DNA of 56,962 nucleotides from an uncultured Lactobacillus sp. (lineage in GTDB: Bacteria > Bacillota > Bacilli > Lactobacillales > Lactobacillaceae), in contig CAJUNC010000016.1 in assembly GCA_910587695.1 (NCBI GenBank), positions 1-56,962 of the forward strand, written 5' to 3'. The translations under genes were made by a program, and so were the position numbers. This document shows, piece by piece, positions 1 through 9,335 of the stretch. Numbering within the stretch: the first letter of the stretch is position 1; each line of letters starts with the position of its first letter. A model generated the notes under the pieces. That model was given only the letters and a program-made list of their open reading frames with translations. It had not been told where the DNA came from and searched no databases.

Positions 1-131
1 ACCGCATAAACTATTTTTCTATTTAAACTGTATACTTGACGGACCCCAGTGCCAAATTTAGAGGACTTTTTATTTTACTTTTCTGTTGTAAGTGCTAAAC
101 TAAAGCCAAACGTATGTTCAGGAGGTTTAAA

Positions 132-611
132 ATGGAGCGCTTATTCGAAAAAGTCATTGCCCTCAAACGATACGACCGCACTTTTGACCCTTATGTTATC
201 TGTTCTGCCTTAGATATTGAGATCTTATATTTTGAACTCGGCGATATTCTAGGATTTAAGACCACTTACTGTGAGGTCTCGTTGATCTATCTCAACCAAC
301 AACTTGCTACCACTACGCAACGCTTTGTGGTCGCGCATGAACTGGGGCACATTTTGCTCCATAAAGGGATCAGACCACTACTGCTTCAATATACGGCCCA
401 TAGTCGTTTCATCTCACACTTTGAAGCAGAAGCAGATCGATTTGCGATCATCTTGCTTTTATGTCACTATTACACCACAACGAACCTAGAAATCGATCCA
501 GATGCATTGATGCGTGAACTCGGGATCCCTAAACATTGTAAAGCATTATTCTTAGATACATTTTCTCAAATGCAATTGCAACATCAACGACTTGCTCAGT
601 TACTGCTTTAA
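132..611 (+). CDS. ImmA/IrrE-family zinc metallopeptidase
   Basis: A 159-residue protein with the zinc-peptidase motif VVAHELGHILLH near residues 66-77 and a downstream EAEADRFA that would supply the third metal ligand. This pattern is typical of ImmA/IrrE (peptidase M78) proteins, which cleave or antagonise XRE-type repressors in mobile elements and stress circuits. An upstream in-frame ATG exists at 114, but AGGAGG at 120-125 lies six bases before the ATG at 132, which I take as the start. No partner repressor gene is visible; one may lie left of the window. The family is clear from the motif; the substrate is unknown. Confidence 0.8.
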   Translation: MERLFEKVIALKRYDRTFDPYVICSALDIEILYFELGDILGFKTTYCEVSLIYLNQQLATTTQRFVVAHELGHILLHKGIRPLLLQYTAHSRFISHFEAEADRFAIILLLCHYYTTTNLEIDPDALMRELGIPKHCKALFLDTFSQMQLQHQRLAQLLL

Positions 612-620
612 AATAAAAAA

Positions 621-642
621 AGCTACGGCCAAAACCGTAGCT
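621..642. terminator. Bidirectional terminator between immA-like gene and rpmE2
   Basis: AGCTACGG and CCGTAGCT form an eight-base stem with a short loop between the convergent genes. An A-run lies on the left, which is a U-run for the minus strand, so it should at least terminate rpmE2 transcription. Confidence 0.75.
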
Positions 643-655
643 TTCATGAAATATC

Positions 656-904
656 TTAGTTTGTAAAACCGTATTTCTTGTTGAAGCGATCCACACGACC
701 ATCGGCTTGTGTGAATTTTTGCTTCCCTGTGTAGAATGGATGTGAGTCGCTGGAGATTTCCACACGAATCAATGGGTATGTGTTACCATCTTCCCATTCA
801 ATTGTTTCTTCAGTTGTTTTTGTTGAACCTGACAAGAATTTGTAACCTGTAGCAGAGTCCATGAAAACAACTTTGTGATAATCTGGATGGATTCCTTGTT
901 TCAT
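656..904 (-). CDS. rpmE2: 50S ribosomal protein L31 type B
   Basis: An 82-residue protein beginning MKQGIHPDYHKVVFMD and containing SATGYKFLSGST and HPFYTGKQ, the hallmarks of bacterial L31. It lacks the CxxC zinc-binding cysteines, so it is the zinc-independent type B form. AAAGGAG lies upstream of the ATG with good spacing. It is a single-gene unit with its own promoter (975-1003). The 5' leader holds an inverted repeat and a GC-richer hairpin that could be an autoregulatory L31 leader. Confidence 0.96.
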   Translation of the reverse strand: MKQGIHPDYHKVVFMDSATGYKFLSGSTKTTEETIEWEDGNTYPLIRVEISSDSHPFYTGKQKFTQADGRVDRFNKKYGFTN

Positions 905-974
905 TCTAAATTCGCTCCTTTGCCCTGACCCATTTGCTGGACCAGAGTTATTTTCGTGTTATACAACAAATAAC

Positions 975-1003
975 ATAATAACACGAATCTAAATTTGTTG
1001 CAA
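975..1003 (-). promoter_or_regulatory. rpmE2 promoter with overlapping inverted repeat
   Basis: Minus-strand TTGCAA (998-1003), a 17-base spacer and TATTAT (975-980). A perfect ten-base inverted repeat, TTCGTGTTAT at 953-962 and ATAACACGAA at 978-987, straddles the -10 box and start point. It could be an operator or a 5'-leader hairpin. Confidence 0.6.
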
Positions 1004-1032
1004 TCAGCTTTTATGATTTTTATCTTTCGATC

Positions 1033-1081
1033 AAAAAAGCTCAGTAAAACGTAATTCTATAGTATCTTTTTGCCCCTGAGC
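1033..1081 (-). terminator. Probable terminator of the Rib-repeat protein gene
   Basis: GCTCAG (1039-1044) pairs with CTGAGC (1076-1081) across a long loop. On the minus strand the hairpin is followed by six T residues (1033-1038). The long loop makes this moderate. Confidence 0.5.
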
Positions 1082-1090
1082 AATTACTGA

Positions 1091-4000
1091 CTACTCTTCA
1101 TCACGTTTTTTACGCTTAGTAGCGATACCTAGGACTCCCGCAAGTATCGACAAGATCCCAAGAGCAGATGCTTTTTGATCCTCGGCATCACCTGTTTGTG
1201 GTAGTTCAGCTGTCTTAGTTTCAGCACTTGTTGACTTAGTCGTTTCTTTAGTTGTATTCACTGCTTTAGTTGGCATGTCAGTATCGCTAGTTTTCTTGCT
1301 TTGCTCTGTTACTTCTTCTTTAGCAACTCCACCTACTGTTGTACCACTGGTAATGATATTCAACTGAGTTTCAACAACTTCGCTCGATCCATCCGGATAT
1401 GTTACCAACAACGAAACATGTACAGTCCTGATTTCTGAAACATTTGGCTCAACGCTCCAAGTCACAGTAGTCCCAGCTGGTAATTTATCCAAGTTAGTGA
1501 TCATTTCACTTGGAACAGGAAGTTTACCGATCTCACTGGTGCTCGGGCTAGCGACCGGCTCATTGATCTGTGCATCTGTGCCCACTTTCACTGGTACAGC
1601 TATTTCTTCAGTCGAACCATCGGGATACGTCACAACAAGTACCCCCTCTTTGTATCCTGGAGTTGTTGTATCGATCGGCACTTTCCATTCCACAATTGTC
1701 CCAGTTAGTAATTCATTCAAATTACTGATACCAGTCTTAGCATCTAGTATTTCACCCACCGATGTTTTTATCTCTTGAACAAGCGGTGTGTAGAGATCTG
1801 CATCTGTTCCGACCTTGATCGAAACTGTCACTTCCTCTGTTGTGCCATCGGGATACATCACGACGATCTCACCTTCTTTACGACCCGGTGTTGTCGTATC
1901 TATTGGTTCTTTCCAAGCGCCCGTCGTACCTTCTGGCAACTCTGATAAGTTTGCGATCCCTGTTTTTGCATCTGGCATTGCACCCACTGGTGTTTTTACC
2001 TCTTGACCTGTCGGTGTATAGAGATCTGCATCTGTTCCGACTTTGACCGAAACTGCCACTTCTTCTGTTGTGCCGTCGGGATAGGTTACGACAGCTGTAC
2101 CTTCTTTATGACCTGATGCCATTGTATCCACTGGCTCCTTCCACGCAACCGTTGTGCCTTTTGGTAAGTCAGCCAAGTTACTGATCCCCGTTTTTGCATC
2201 TGGATCACTGCCGATCAATACTTTGATCTCTTGATTGATCGGTTCATTGATCTGTGCATCCGTTCCCACTTTTACGGGCACTAGCACTTCTTTTGTCGTA
2301 CCATCAGGATACGTTACAACAACTGTACCTTCTTTATGACCTGGTGTTGTTGTGTCTACTGGTTCTTTCCAGACAACTGTTGTACCTGTTGGCAGATCTG
2401 GTAAGTTTGCTATCCCTTCTGTGGCTGCTGAAGTCGATCCCACTTGGGTCTTTACTTCTTGACCTGTTGGTGTATAGATCTGTGCATCCGTTCCTACTTT
2501 CACTGGTACTACAACTTCATCAGTCGTGCCATCGGGATAGGTTACGACGATCGTACCTTCTTTATGACCTGGTGTCGTTGTATCCACTGGTTCTTTCTTC
2601 CATGCGACCGTTGTATCTGTTGGCAGATCTGACAGATTTGTGATACCGGCTGTAGCTTCTGGTGTTTCACCTACTTGTGTCTTTACTTCTTGGCTGATCG
2701 GTGTATAAAGTTCCGCATCTGTCCCCACTTTTACCGGTACTGTCACTTCTTCTGTCGTACCGTCTGGATATGTTATAACAACTGTACCTTCTTTTGTCCC
2801 TGGAGTTGTCGTATCCACTGGTTCTCTCCAGGAAACTGTTGTGCCAGTTGGAAGGCCATCCATATTTTGGATACCTTTCTTAGCATCTGGATCACTGCCG
2901 ATCAATACTTTGATCTCTTGACTGATCGGTTCATTGATCTGTGCATCCGTTCCTACTTTTACGGTCACTAGCACTTCTTCTGCCGTACCGTCTGGATATG
3001 TTACGACAACTGTACCTTCTTTATGACCTGGTGTTGTTGTGTCTACTGGTTCTTTCCAGGCAACTGTTGTACCTGCTGGCAGATCTGACATATTTTCTAT
3101 GCCGGCTATAGCTTCTGGGATACCATTCAACTCTACTTGTACTTCTTTTGCTTGTGGTTCATAGATCTGTGCATCCGTTCCTATTTTCACTGGTACTACA
3201 ACTTCATCAGTCGTACCATCGGGATAGGTTACGACGATCGTACCTTCTTTATGGCCTGGTGTCGTTGTATCCACTGGTTCTTTCCAAGAAAACGTTGTGT
3301 CTTCTGGTAAGTCAGCTAAGTTACTGATCCCAGCTTTTGCGTCTGGATCTTCGCCTATTGATGTTTTTACTTCTTGACCTGTTGGTATATAGATCTCAGT
3401 ATCTGTACCTACTTTCACTGGTACTGTCACTTCTTCTGTCGTGCCATCGGGATAGGTTACAACAACTGTACCTTCTTTATGACCTGGCGTTGCTGTATCC
3501 ACTAGCTCTTTCCAGACAACTGTTGTACCTGTTGGCAGATTTGGTAAGTTTGCTATCCCTTCTATAGCTTCTGGAGTCGATCCTACTTGGGTCTTTACTT
3601 CTTTACCTGTTGGTGTGTAGATCTGTGCATCCGTTCCCACTTTTACTGGTACTGTCACTTCTTCTGTCGTACCGTCTGGATAGGTTACAACAACTGTACC
3701 TTCCTTATGACCTGGTGTTGTTGTGTCTACTGGTTCTTTCCAGGCAACCGTTGTACCTACTGGCAGATCTGACATATTTTCTATGCCAGCTATAGCTTCT
3801 GGGATGCCATTCAAGCCTACTTGTATTTCTTTTGCTTGTGGTTCATAGATCTGTGCATCTGTTCCTACTTTTATTGGCACTACTACTTCATCAGTCGTAC
3901 CATCGGGATAGGTTACGACGATCGTACCTCCTTTATGGCCTGGTGTCGTTGTATCCACTGGTTCTTTCCAAGAAAACGTTGTGCCTTCTGGTAAGTCAGC

Positions 4001-7000
4001 TAAGTTACTGATCCCAGCTTTTGCGTCTGGATCTTCGCCTATTGATGTTTTTACTTCTTGACCTGTTGGTATATAGATCTCAGTATCTGTACCTACTTTC
4101 ACTGGTACTGTCACTTCTTCTGTCGTGCCATCGGGATATATTACAACAACTGTACCTTCTTTTGTCCCTGGAGTCGTTGTATCTATCGGCTCTTTCCAAG
4201 AAACAGTTGTACCTGTTGGCAGATCTGACATATTTTCGATACCTGCTGTAGCTTCTGGGGTACCATTCAACTCTACTTGTACTTCTTTTGCTTGTGGTTC
4301 ATAGATCTGCTCATCCGTTCCCACTTTTACAGGCACTGTCACTTCTTCTGCCGTACCGTCTGGATATGTTACGACAACTGTACCTTCCTTATGACCTGGT
4401 GTTGTTGTGTCTACTGGTTCTTTCCAGGCAACCGTTGTACCTACTGGCAGATCTGACATATTTTCTATGCCAGCTGTAGCTTCTGGGATGCCATTCAAGT
4501 CTACTTGTATTTCTTTTACTTGTGGTTCATAGATCTGTGCATCCGTTCCTACTTTTATTGGCACTACTACTTCATCAGTCGTACCATCGGGATAGGTCAA
4601 AATGACTGTACCTTCTTTATGACCTGGCGTCGTTGTATCCACTGGGTCTTTCCATGTTGCTCGAGATGGCATATCATAGAAGTTTAAAATTCCATCTTCA
4701 GGTTTCAAGTCCCCATTGATCGGAGTTTGGATCTCTTGCACTGTTGGATCATATATTTCTGCATCCGTACCTACTTTCACTTGTAGTACCATTTCATCAA
4801 TCGTGCCATCGGGATAGGTCACTACTACCGTCCCCTTCTTGTAACCTGGGGTAGTCGTATCTACTGGGTCTTTCCATGTGACCACTGTCCCTTCAGGTAA
4901 CTTCTCCAAGTTCGTAGTTGCAACACTTGCTTCTGGCATCGTTCCATTTAGATCAACTTGAATATTCCTACCTGATGGCTGATTGATCTCAGCGTCAGTC
5001 CCTACTCTAACAGAGACCGTAACATCTTTGATCGTTCCATTTGGATAAGTTACAGAGACAACATTTGAACTAAAACCTGGGTTGCTCGTATCTGGGATCG
5101 TTTTCCACTCATAGGTCGCACCTTCTGGTAGATCAGTACTATTTTTGATCGCTTCTTTAGCTTTCTCCGCGGTCACTGGTCCATTTAGATCAAATCGAGC
5201 CTCTCCTGCTACCGGTCGTTGATAGACCGTTAAATCTGGAGTCAATGTTGTCGTCGTGCCATCGGGATAGGTCACCACAACATCTGGGATACTTAGATCT
5301 AACGGTGCATTAATCACAGTTATCACACCAGTATTTTCATCGATCTGAATATATTGATCAGTATCTTTAAGCGTAAACTTAGTTCCAGTTGGTGGTGTCG
5401 TTACTGTCCCGTTCTTATCTGTGATCGTTGGTGTCAATGTCACTGCATCATGTTCAACAACACTGGTAGATGGATAAGCTACCATAAATTCATCATTTTG
5501 TGCTATCACAGTCACTTTAACAGACACATCATCGGTCGAGCCGTCTGGATAAGTCACAACTACGACCGCATCTTTAACACCTTTAGTCGTCACATCAGGT
5601 GCTTGTTTCCAAGCATAGATCGTACCTTCTGGTAAAGCAGACGCTGCAATATCGATCGCAGATCCTGCTGTTGGTAACGTATTTAGGCCAGTCTCGATAT
5701 TTTTACCCACTGGATCATATTCTTGGGCTTGTTCAGTAACTACCACTGGGATGTCAACTGATGCAGTCGATCCATCTGCAAATGTTACTGTAGCTGGGTA
5801 ATCTTTTTTAGCCGCAGCAGAAGTGTCGATCTGATCATTAAATGTTGCACCTGTTGCTTTCAAGTCTGTCTTAGTTGTCTCAGTGAGACCATCAAAGGCC
5901 GTACTTGAAGCAACTGTTTGCCCACGTTTTACCGTGACAGTTTGGGTTTTAACACTTTGATCTTCCAAAAATTTATCTGCCTCTGACTTATCGACCACAA
6001 CAGTGACCTCAACATCTTGTGTTGTACCATCCGGATAAGTAACAGTCACGATCCCAGTCGCATTACGTTCTGTAGCACCCGTTACCGGTCTAACATCTGG
6101 CTCTTGTTTCCAAGTGTAGGCCACTGGCTTATCTGTTTGATCAAATTGTGTCAAGACATCGGTATTGGCGATCAAACTTTTCGCATCAGGAACTTGTCCC
6201 CATGGGGTAGTAACATCTGCTTTTGGCGTTGCAACGATCACTTCAACTGGAATATCGACTGGCACACTCGAACCATCTGTAAATGTCATTACTGCCGATC
6301 TTTTTTCATCACTTGCAATGGTCGCATCTATTGGCGAATCAAAATTGGCTTTGACCATATTATTGCCAGCAGGATCGACGATACCTAGTATTGGATCGAC
6401 TGTCTGACCATAATGCACCGTGATCTTTTGGATCGTCGTAGTTTCATCTTTAGTAGCAAACGTATCAGCTTGAGAATCTCCTACCATGATCGGCACCGAA
6501 ATATCTTGTGTCGTACCATCGGGATAGGTCACAACTACAACGCCCGTAACGTTATGATCGGCACCTACACCAGGTCTAAAGTCTGGTTCTGTTTTCCAAG
6601 CATAGCTGACCGGTGTATCCGTCGTATCAAATTGCTTTAATTCATCGACATTAGCGATCGCAGTAACAGCATCGACCCTAACTCCCCATGGTGTTTTAGT
6701 ATCTGTTTTAGCTTCTGCGCCGATCACAGAAATCATCATATCCCAAGTTACTGAACGCTTATTATTGAGCCTTGCTCTTAGACGCGCAACAACATCGTCA
6801 CTAGCTACACTGACGTCAGGATCATCTCCCCATGAATATTCAGCCACGACTGCATTTAAAAGATTTCTTAATTCTTCTCCCTCATAAACCGTACCATTAG
6901 ATAAGGTCAATTTCTTGATAAGCGAATTTTCAACATATTCTTTTGTCAATAACCCGTTGACTTCATCAATATCTTGATTGACATGCAACACCGGTTTATT

Positions 7001-7573
7001 AAATTCGATCTTACTCTTAGTTAGATCAACATCTTCTACCCGTGGTGCTGGTGCATCAGCCGTCGTTTCCTCTGCAGTTGCTTCTGATACACTTCTAAAT
7101 GCAAAAGTTGACTCTTGTTTGATTTGGTCTGAAGCTTTAGAAGTTTGGTCTTCCGTTTGGATCTCAGTTGTTGCTCCAGCAGTAGTTCGGATTTGCGACG
7201 TTTCTTCTGTTGCGTGTGCTTGATCAGCTGTAAGATCCGTCTTTACTTCAAATGTCTCAGATGGGGTTTCTTGTGGTGTTTCTACTACAGTAGCTAGCTC
7301 TGTTTCACTGATAGCTTCTGTAGTTTCAGGTGTGCTTTTCTCTAAAGTTCCTTCTTCATCTTCAGAAGTCTTCTCTGCTACACTATCATTTAACACTTCT
7401 GTTACTTGCGCTGAAGTTTCATCAGCTGAGACCAATGTAGTCCCCATAGAGATCGCAAAAGTAGTTCCTACAAGAACTGAAGCGACTCCCACTGTAAATT
7501 TTTTGATCGTAAAACGTTGGTGTTTAGGCTCCATTTTCTCAGTTTGTAATTTCTTATTATTTTTCAAGAGCAT
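1091..7573 (-). CDS. LPxTG cell-wall-anchored Rib/alpha-like repeat surface protein
   Basis: A 2160-residue secreted adhesin-like protein. The N-terminus carries a YSIRK-type signal (RFTIKKFTVGVASVLVGTT, about residues 20-38) with likely cleavage after VSA at residue 50. An acidic Thr/Ser/Glu-rich region (51-190) and a unique region with divergent YPDGTTQD-type domains follow. Then come 16 tandem units of about 76 residues ending in a YPDGTTEEVTVPVKVGTDA-like pattern (Rib/alpha repeats), a Thr/Lys-rich spacer and a sortase signal: LPQTG at about 2124-2128, a hydrophobic stretch and KRKKRDEE. ATG 7573 is preferred over the longer frame (from 7636) because GGAGG precedes it by seven bases. The gene is monocistronic. 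Family knowledge suggests adhesion or biofilm; the ligand is unknown. Confidence 0.93.
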   Translation of the reverse strand: MLLKNNKKLQTEKMEPKHQRFTIKKFTVGVASVLVGTTFAISMGTTLVSADETSAQVTEVLNDSVAEKTSEDEEGTLEKSTPETTEAISETELATVVETPQETPSETFEVKTDLTADQAHATEETSQIRTTAGATTEIQTEDQTSKASDQIKQESTFAFRSVSEATAEETTADAPAPRVEDVDLTKSKIEFNKPVLHVNQDIDEVNGLLTKEYVENSLIKKLTLSNGTVYEGEELRNLLNAVVAEYSWGDDPDVSVASDDVVARLRARLNNKRSVTWDMMISVIGAEAKTDTKTPWGVRVDAVTAIANVDELKQFDTTDTPVSYAWKTEPDFRPGVGADHNVTGVVVVTYPDGTTQDISVPIMVGDSQADTFATKDETTTIQKITVHYGQTVDPILGIVDPAGNNMVKANFDSPIDATIASDEKRSAVMTFTDGSSVPVDIPVEVIVATPKADVTTPWGQVPDAKSLIANTDVLTQFDQTDKPVAYTWKQEPDVRPVTGATERNATGIVTVTYPDGTTQDVEVTVVVDKSEADKFLEDQSVKTQTVTVKRGQTVASSTAFDGLTETTKTDLKATGATFNDQIDTSAAAKKDYPATVTFADGSTASVDIPVVVTEQAQEYDPVGKNIETGLNTLPTAGSAIDIAASALPEGTIYAWKQAPDVTTKGVKDAVVVVTYPDGSTDDVSVKVTVIAQNDEFMVAYPSTSVVEHDAVTLTPTITDKNGTVTTPPTGTKFTLKDTDQYIQIDENTGVITVINAPLDLSIPDVVVTYPDGTTTTLTPDLTVYQRPVAGEARFDLNGPVTAEKAKEAIKNSTDLPEGATYEWKTIPDTSNPGFSSNVVSVTYPNGTIKDVTVSVRVGTDAEINQPSGRNIQVDLNGTMPEASVATTNLEKLPEGTVVTWKDPVDTTTPGYKKGTVVVTYPDGTIDEMVLQVKVGTDAEIYDPTVQEIQTPINGDLKPEDGILNFYDMPSRATWKDPVDTTTPGHKEGTVILTYPDGTTDEVVVPIKVGTDAQIYEPQVKEIQVDLNGIPEATAGIENMSDLPVGTTVAWKEPVDTTTPGHKEGTVVVTYPDGTAEEVTVPVKVGTDEQIYEPQAKEVQVELNGTPEATAGIENMSDLPTGTTVSWKEPIDTTTPGTKEGTVVVIYPDGTTEEVTVPVKVGTDTEIYIPTGQEVKTSIGEDPDAKAGISNLADLPEGTTFSWKEPVDTTTPGHKGGTIVVTYPDGTTDEVVVPIKVGTDAQIYEPQAKEIQVGLNGIPEAIAGIENMSDLPVGTTVAWKEPVDTTTPGHKEGTVVVTYPDGTTEEVTVPVKVGTDAQIYTPTGKEVKTQVGSTPEAIEGIANLPNLPTGTTVVWKELVDTATPGHKEGTVVVTYPDGTTEEVTVPVKVGTDTEIYIPTGQEVKTSIGEDPDAKAGISNLADLPEDTTFSWKEPVDTTTPGHKEGTIVVTYPDGTTDEVVVPVKIGTDAQIYEPQAKEVQVELNGIPEAIAGIENMSDLPAGTTVAWKEPVDTTTPGHKEGTVVVTYPDGTAEEVLVTVKVGTDAQINEPISQEIKVLIGSDPDAKKGIQNMDGLPTGTTVSWREPVDTTTPGTKEGTVVITYPDGTTEEVTVPVKVGTDAELYTPISQEVKTQVGETPEATAGITNLSDLPTDTTVAWKKEPVDTTTPGHKEGTIVVTYPDGTTDEVVVPVKVGTDAQIYTPTGQEVKTQVGSTSAATEGIANLPDLPTGTTVVWKEPVDTTTPGHKEGTVVVTYPDGTTKEVLVPVKVGTDAQINEPINQEIKVLIGSDPDAKTGISNLADLPKGTTVAWKEPVDTMASGHKEGTAVVTYPDGTTEEVAVSVKVGTDADLYTPTGQEVKTPVGAMPDAKTGIANLSELPEGTTGAWKEPIDTTTPGRKEGEIVVMYPDGTTEEVTVSIKVGTDADLYTPLVQEIKTSVGEILDAKTGISNLNELLTGTIVEWKVPIDTTTPGYKEGVLVVTYPDGSTEEIAVPVKVGTDAQINEPVASPSTSEIGKLPVPSEMITNLDKLPAGTTVTWSVEPNVSEIRTVHVSLLVTYPDGSSEVVETQLNIITSGTTVGGVAKEEVTEQSKKTSDTDMPTKAVNTTKETTKSTSAETKTAELPQTGDAEDQKASALGILSILAGVLGIATKRKKRDEE
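1551..5010 (-). repeat. Tandem array of about sixteen 228-bp Rib units
   Basis: The KVGTD(A/T)-x-I/L-Y/N-x-P signature recurs 16 times at a 76-codon period. One unit carries an extra Lys codon (WKKEP). About 280 bp near 3200-3470 is almost identical to 3884-4154, offset exactly 684 bp (three units). A second three-unit echo runs from 2196 to 2883, offset 687 bp because of the extra codon. The array therefore grew by multi-unit duplication, and copy number is likely to vary between strains. Confidence 0.9.
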
Positions 7574-7690
7574 TCTAATACCTCCATTCGTATCTCCTAT
7601 GAAATACATGAACTTAAAATCCCAGCAAATATACATAATATTTTAAAAAATATTTAATCTAAAATAATATCCTTTCTCATCCATACTTAT

Positions 7691-7720
7691 ATTATATTCT
7701 AACATTATTGTTTTATCCAA
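7691..7720 (-). promoter_or_regulatory. Promoter of the surface-protein gene
   Basis: Minus-strand TTGGAT (7715-7720), 18-base spacer, TATAAT (7691-7696), about 115 bases upstream of the chosen ATG. Confidence 0.55.
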
Positions 7721-7940
7721 CATAAAAGCGCTAATAACAACCATAAACAAAGATAACTATCTAGATCCTTTCTTATTGACTAAGATTTTTGTTTTAATCA
7801 TTTTTAATTTATAAAAGCGTCTAATTTTAAAAAATAATTAATGTTTTGCTTTTTTAAATCAACGTTTTATTTATAAAATTTGAAGTATATCAAAAAAACA
7901 ACTTCTAACGCTATAAAAAACACACCCGAGCTGAGAGCAC

Positions 7941-7980
7941 AAAAAGACCTATATCTAGAAAAACTTTTCTAAATATAGGT
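7941..7980 (-). terminator. rho operon terminator
   Basis: On the minus strand ACCTATATTTAGAAAA pairs with TTTCTAGATATAGGT and is followed by CTTTTTG. It lies just downstream of the rho stop. Confidence 0.85.
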
Positions 7981-7998
7981 CCATAAAAAATTTATATC

Positions 7999-9309
7999 TT
8001 ATCTTCGGACTTGCATCCCATTATTTGATAGCTCAAGATGATCGATCTGGTCACAAAAATCTTGATTATTTTTAGTTTGACGTAAGATCTTTAAGATCTG
8101 TTCAGTATCTTTTAAAACATCATCGCTCATTGCACGTCGTAACTTCCAAACAGCTTCTAATTCTTCATCAGAGAGTAGTAATTCTTCTTTCCGTGTTCCT
8201 GACTTTTTAAGATCAACAGCTGGAAAGATCCGTCTTTCTGCTAATAAACGACTCAATTGCAACTCTTGATTGCCAGTCCCTTTAAATTCCTCAAAGATGA
8301 TATCATCCATCCGACTACCTGTATCGACTAAAGCTGTCGCCAAGATCGTCAAACTTCCACCTTCTTTGACATTGCGTGCTGCTCCAAAGAACTTTTTAGG
8401 ACGGTACAAAGCAGTTGGGTCTAAGCCCCCAGATAAAGTCTTGCCACTAGCAGGCACTACTAAATTATACGCCCGAGCTAAGCGCGTCAATGAGTCTAAC
8501 AAAATGATCACATCTTGTTTATCTTCGACTAGACGCATCGCTCTTTCTAATACTAATTCTGAGATATGCACATGATTTTCAGGCCTTTGATCAAAAGTTG
8601 AATAGACCACCTCACCTGTTGGATTTATCTTTGCCAGGTATTCTTCTAGATCAGTAACTTCTTCTGGCCGTTCATCGATCAAAAGAACTAAAAGCTTAGC
8701 TTGCGGATGATTTTTAGAGAGCCCCGCAGCAATATCTTTTAAAAATGTAGTTTTACCGGCTTTAGGTGGTGCTACGATCAAGCCCCGTTGCCCAAAACCG
8801 ATCGGTGCAAAGAGATCGATCATTCGCGTCGAAAGTTTCTTTTGTTCATACTCTAAGATCAAACGCCGATCGGGATATTTTGCCGTCAATGCTGGAAAAT
8901 GTGGTCTTCCCTTAGCTTCTTCTGGGCTTTTACCATTTACAGAATCGATATATAGCATCCCATAGCGGTCATTAGCCACATTTTGGCGTGGAGGACGAAC
9001 TTTGCCAACGACTTCATCGCCGTTACGCAAGCCAAAGCGTTTGATCTGTGAAGCTGAAACATAGATATCTTCTTTTGATTGACTGTAGTTTAATGGTCGT
9101 AAAAAACCATACCCGCCTTCATCATAAAAGATCTCCAAGACGCCTTTCATCACAAAACTAGATTCCTCTGCTTGTGCACGAATAACGGCCAAAGATAGCT
9201 CTTTTTTATTCATTTGGCTATAGTATTTGATCTTATATTTACGTGCATATTCGTATATTTCTTTTAATGTCTTTTTTTGTAACTCTTCTAGTGTTTGCAT
9301 CTCTGTCAT
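7999..9309 (-). CDS. rho: Transcription termination factor Rho
   Basis: A 436-residue RNA helicase. It has an N-terminal helical domain, a cold-shock-like RNA-binding fold with GYGFLRP and DIYVSASQIKRFGLR (about 65-110), Walker A APPKAGKTT (about 180), Walker B LLVLLIDERPEE, and the Q/R-loop regions around LDSLTRLARAYN and VPASGKTLSGG. A longer frame starts with TTG at 9339, overlapping the murA stop. AGAGG sits seven bases before the ATG at 9309, which I use instead. It is translated directly after murA as a two-gene operon. There is no large insertion in the N-terminal domain. Confidence 0.96.
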   Translation of the reverse strand: MTEMQTLEELQKKTLKEIYEYARKYKIKYYSQMNKKELSLAVIRAQAEESSFVMKGVLEIFYDEGGYGFLRPLNYSQSKEDIYVSASQIKRFGLRNGDEVVGKVRPPRQNVANDRYGMLYIDSVNGKSPEEAKGRPHFPALTAKYPDRRLILEYEQKKLSTRMIDLFAPIGFGQRGLIVAPPKAGKTTFLKDIAAGLSKNHPQAKLLVLLIDERPEEVTDLEEYLAKINPTGEVVYSTFDQRPENHVHISELVLERAMRLVEDKQDVIILLDSLTRLARAYNLVVPASGKTLSGGLDPTALYRPKKFFGAARNVKEGGSLTILATALVDTGSRMDDIIFEEFKGTGNQELQLSRLLAERRIFPAVDLKKSGTRKEELLLSDEELEAVWKLRRAMSDDVLKDTEQILKILRQTKNNQDFCDQIDHLELSNNGMQVRR

Positions 9310-9335
9310 ACTATTGCCTCTATCGTTAATTATTC

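Larger units (their letters stand above)
7574..7998. other. AT-rich intergenic region between surface-protein gene and rho
   Basis: It holds the surface-protein leader and promoter (7691-7720) and the rho terminator (7941-7980). The 7740-7920 stretch is very AT-rich, and I see no ORF with a credible ribosome binding site in it. Confidence 0.7.

Noticed and set aside
1497..4687. Many open frames of 60-130 codons on the plus strand
   Set aside because: They are antisense shadows of the repetitive Rib-protein gene, recur at the repeat period and lack ribosome binding sites.
1551..5010. Regular repeats that could be mistaken for a CRISPR array
   Set aside because: The 228-bp units are wholly coding and match protein domain repeats, with no short identical repeats separated by unique spacers.
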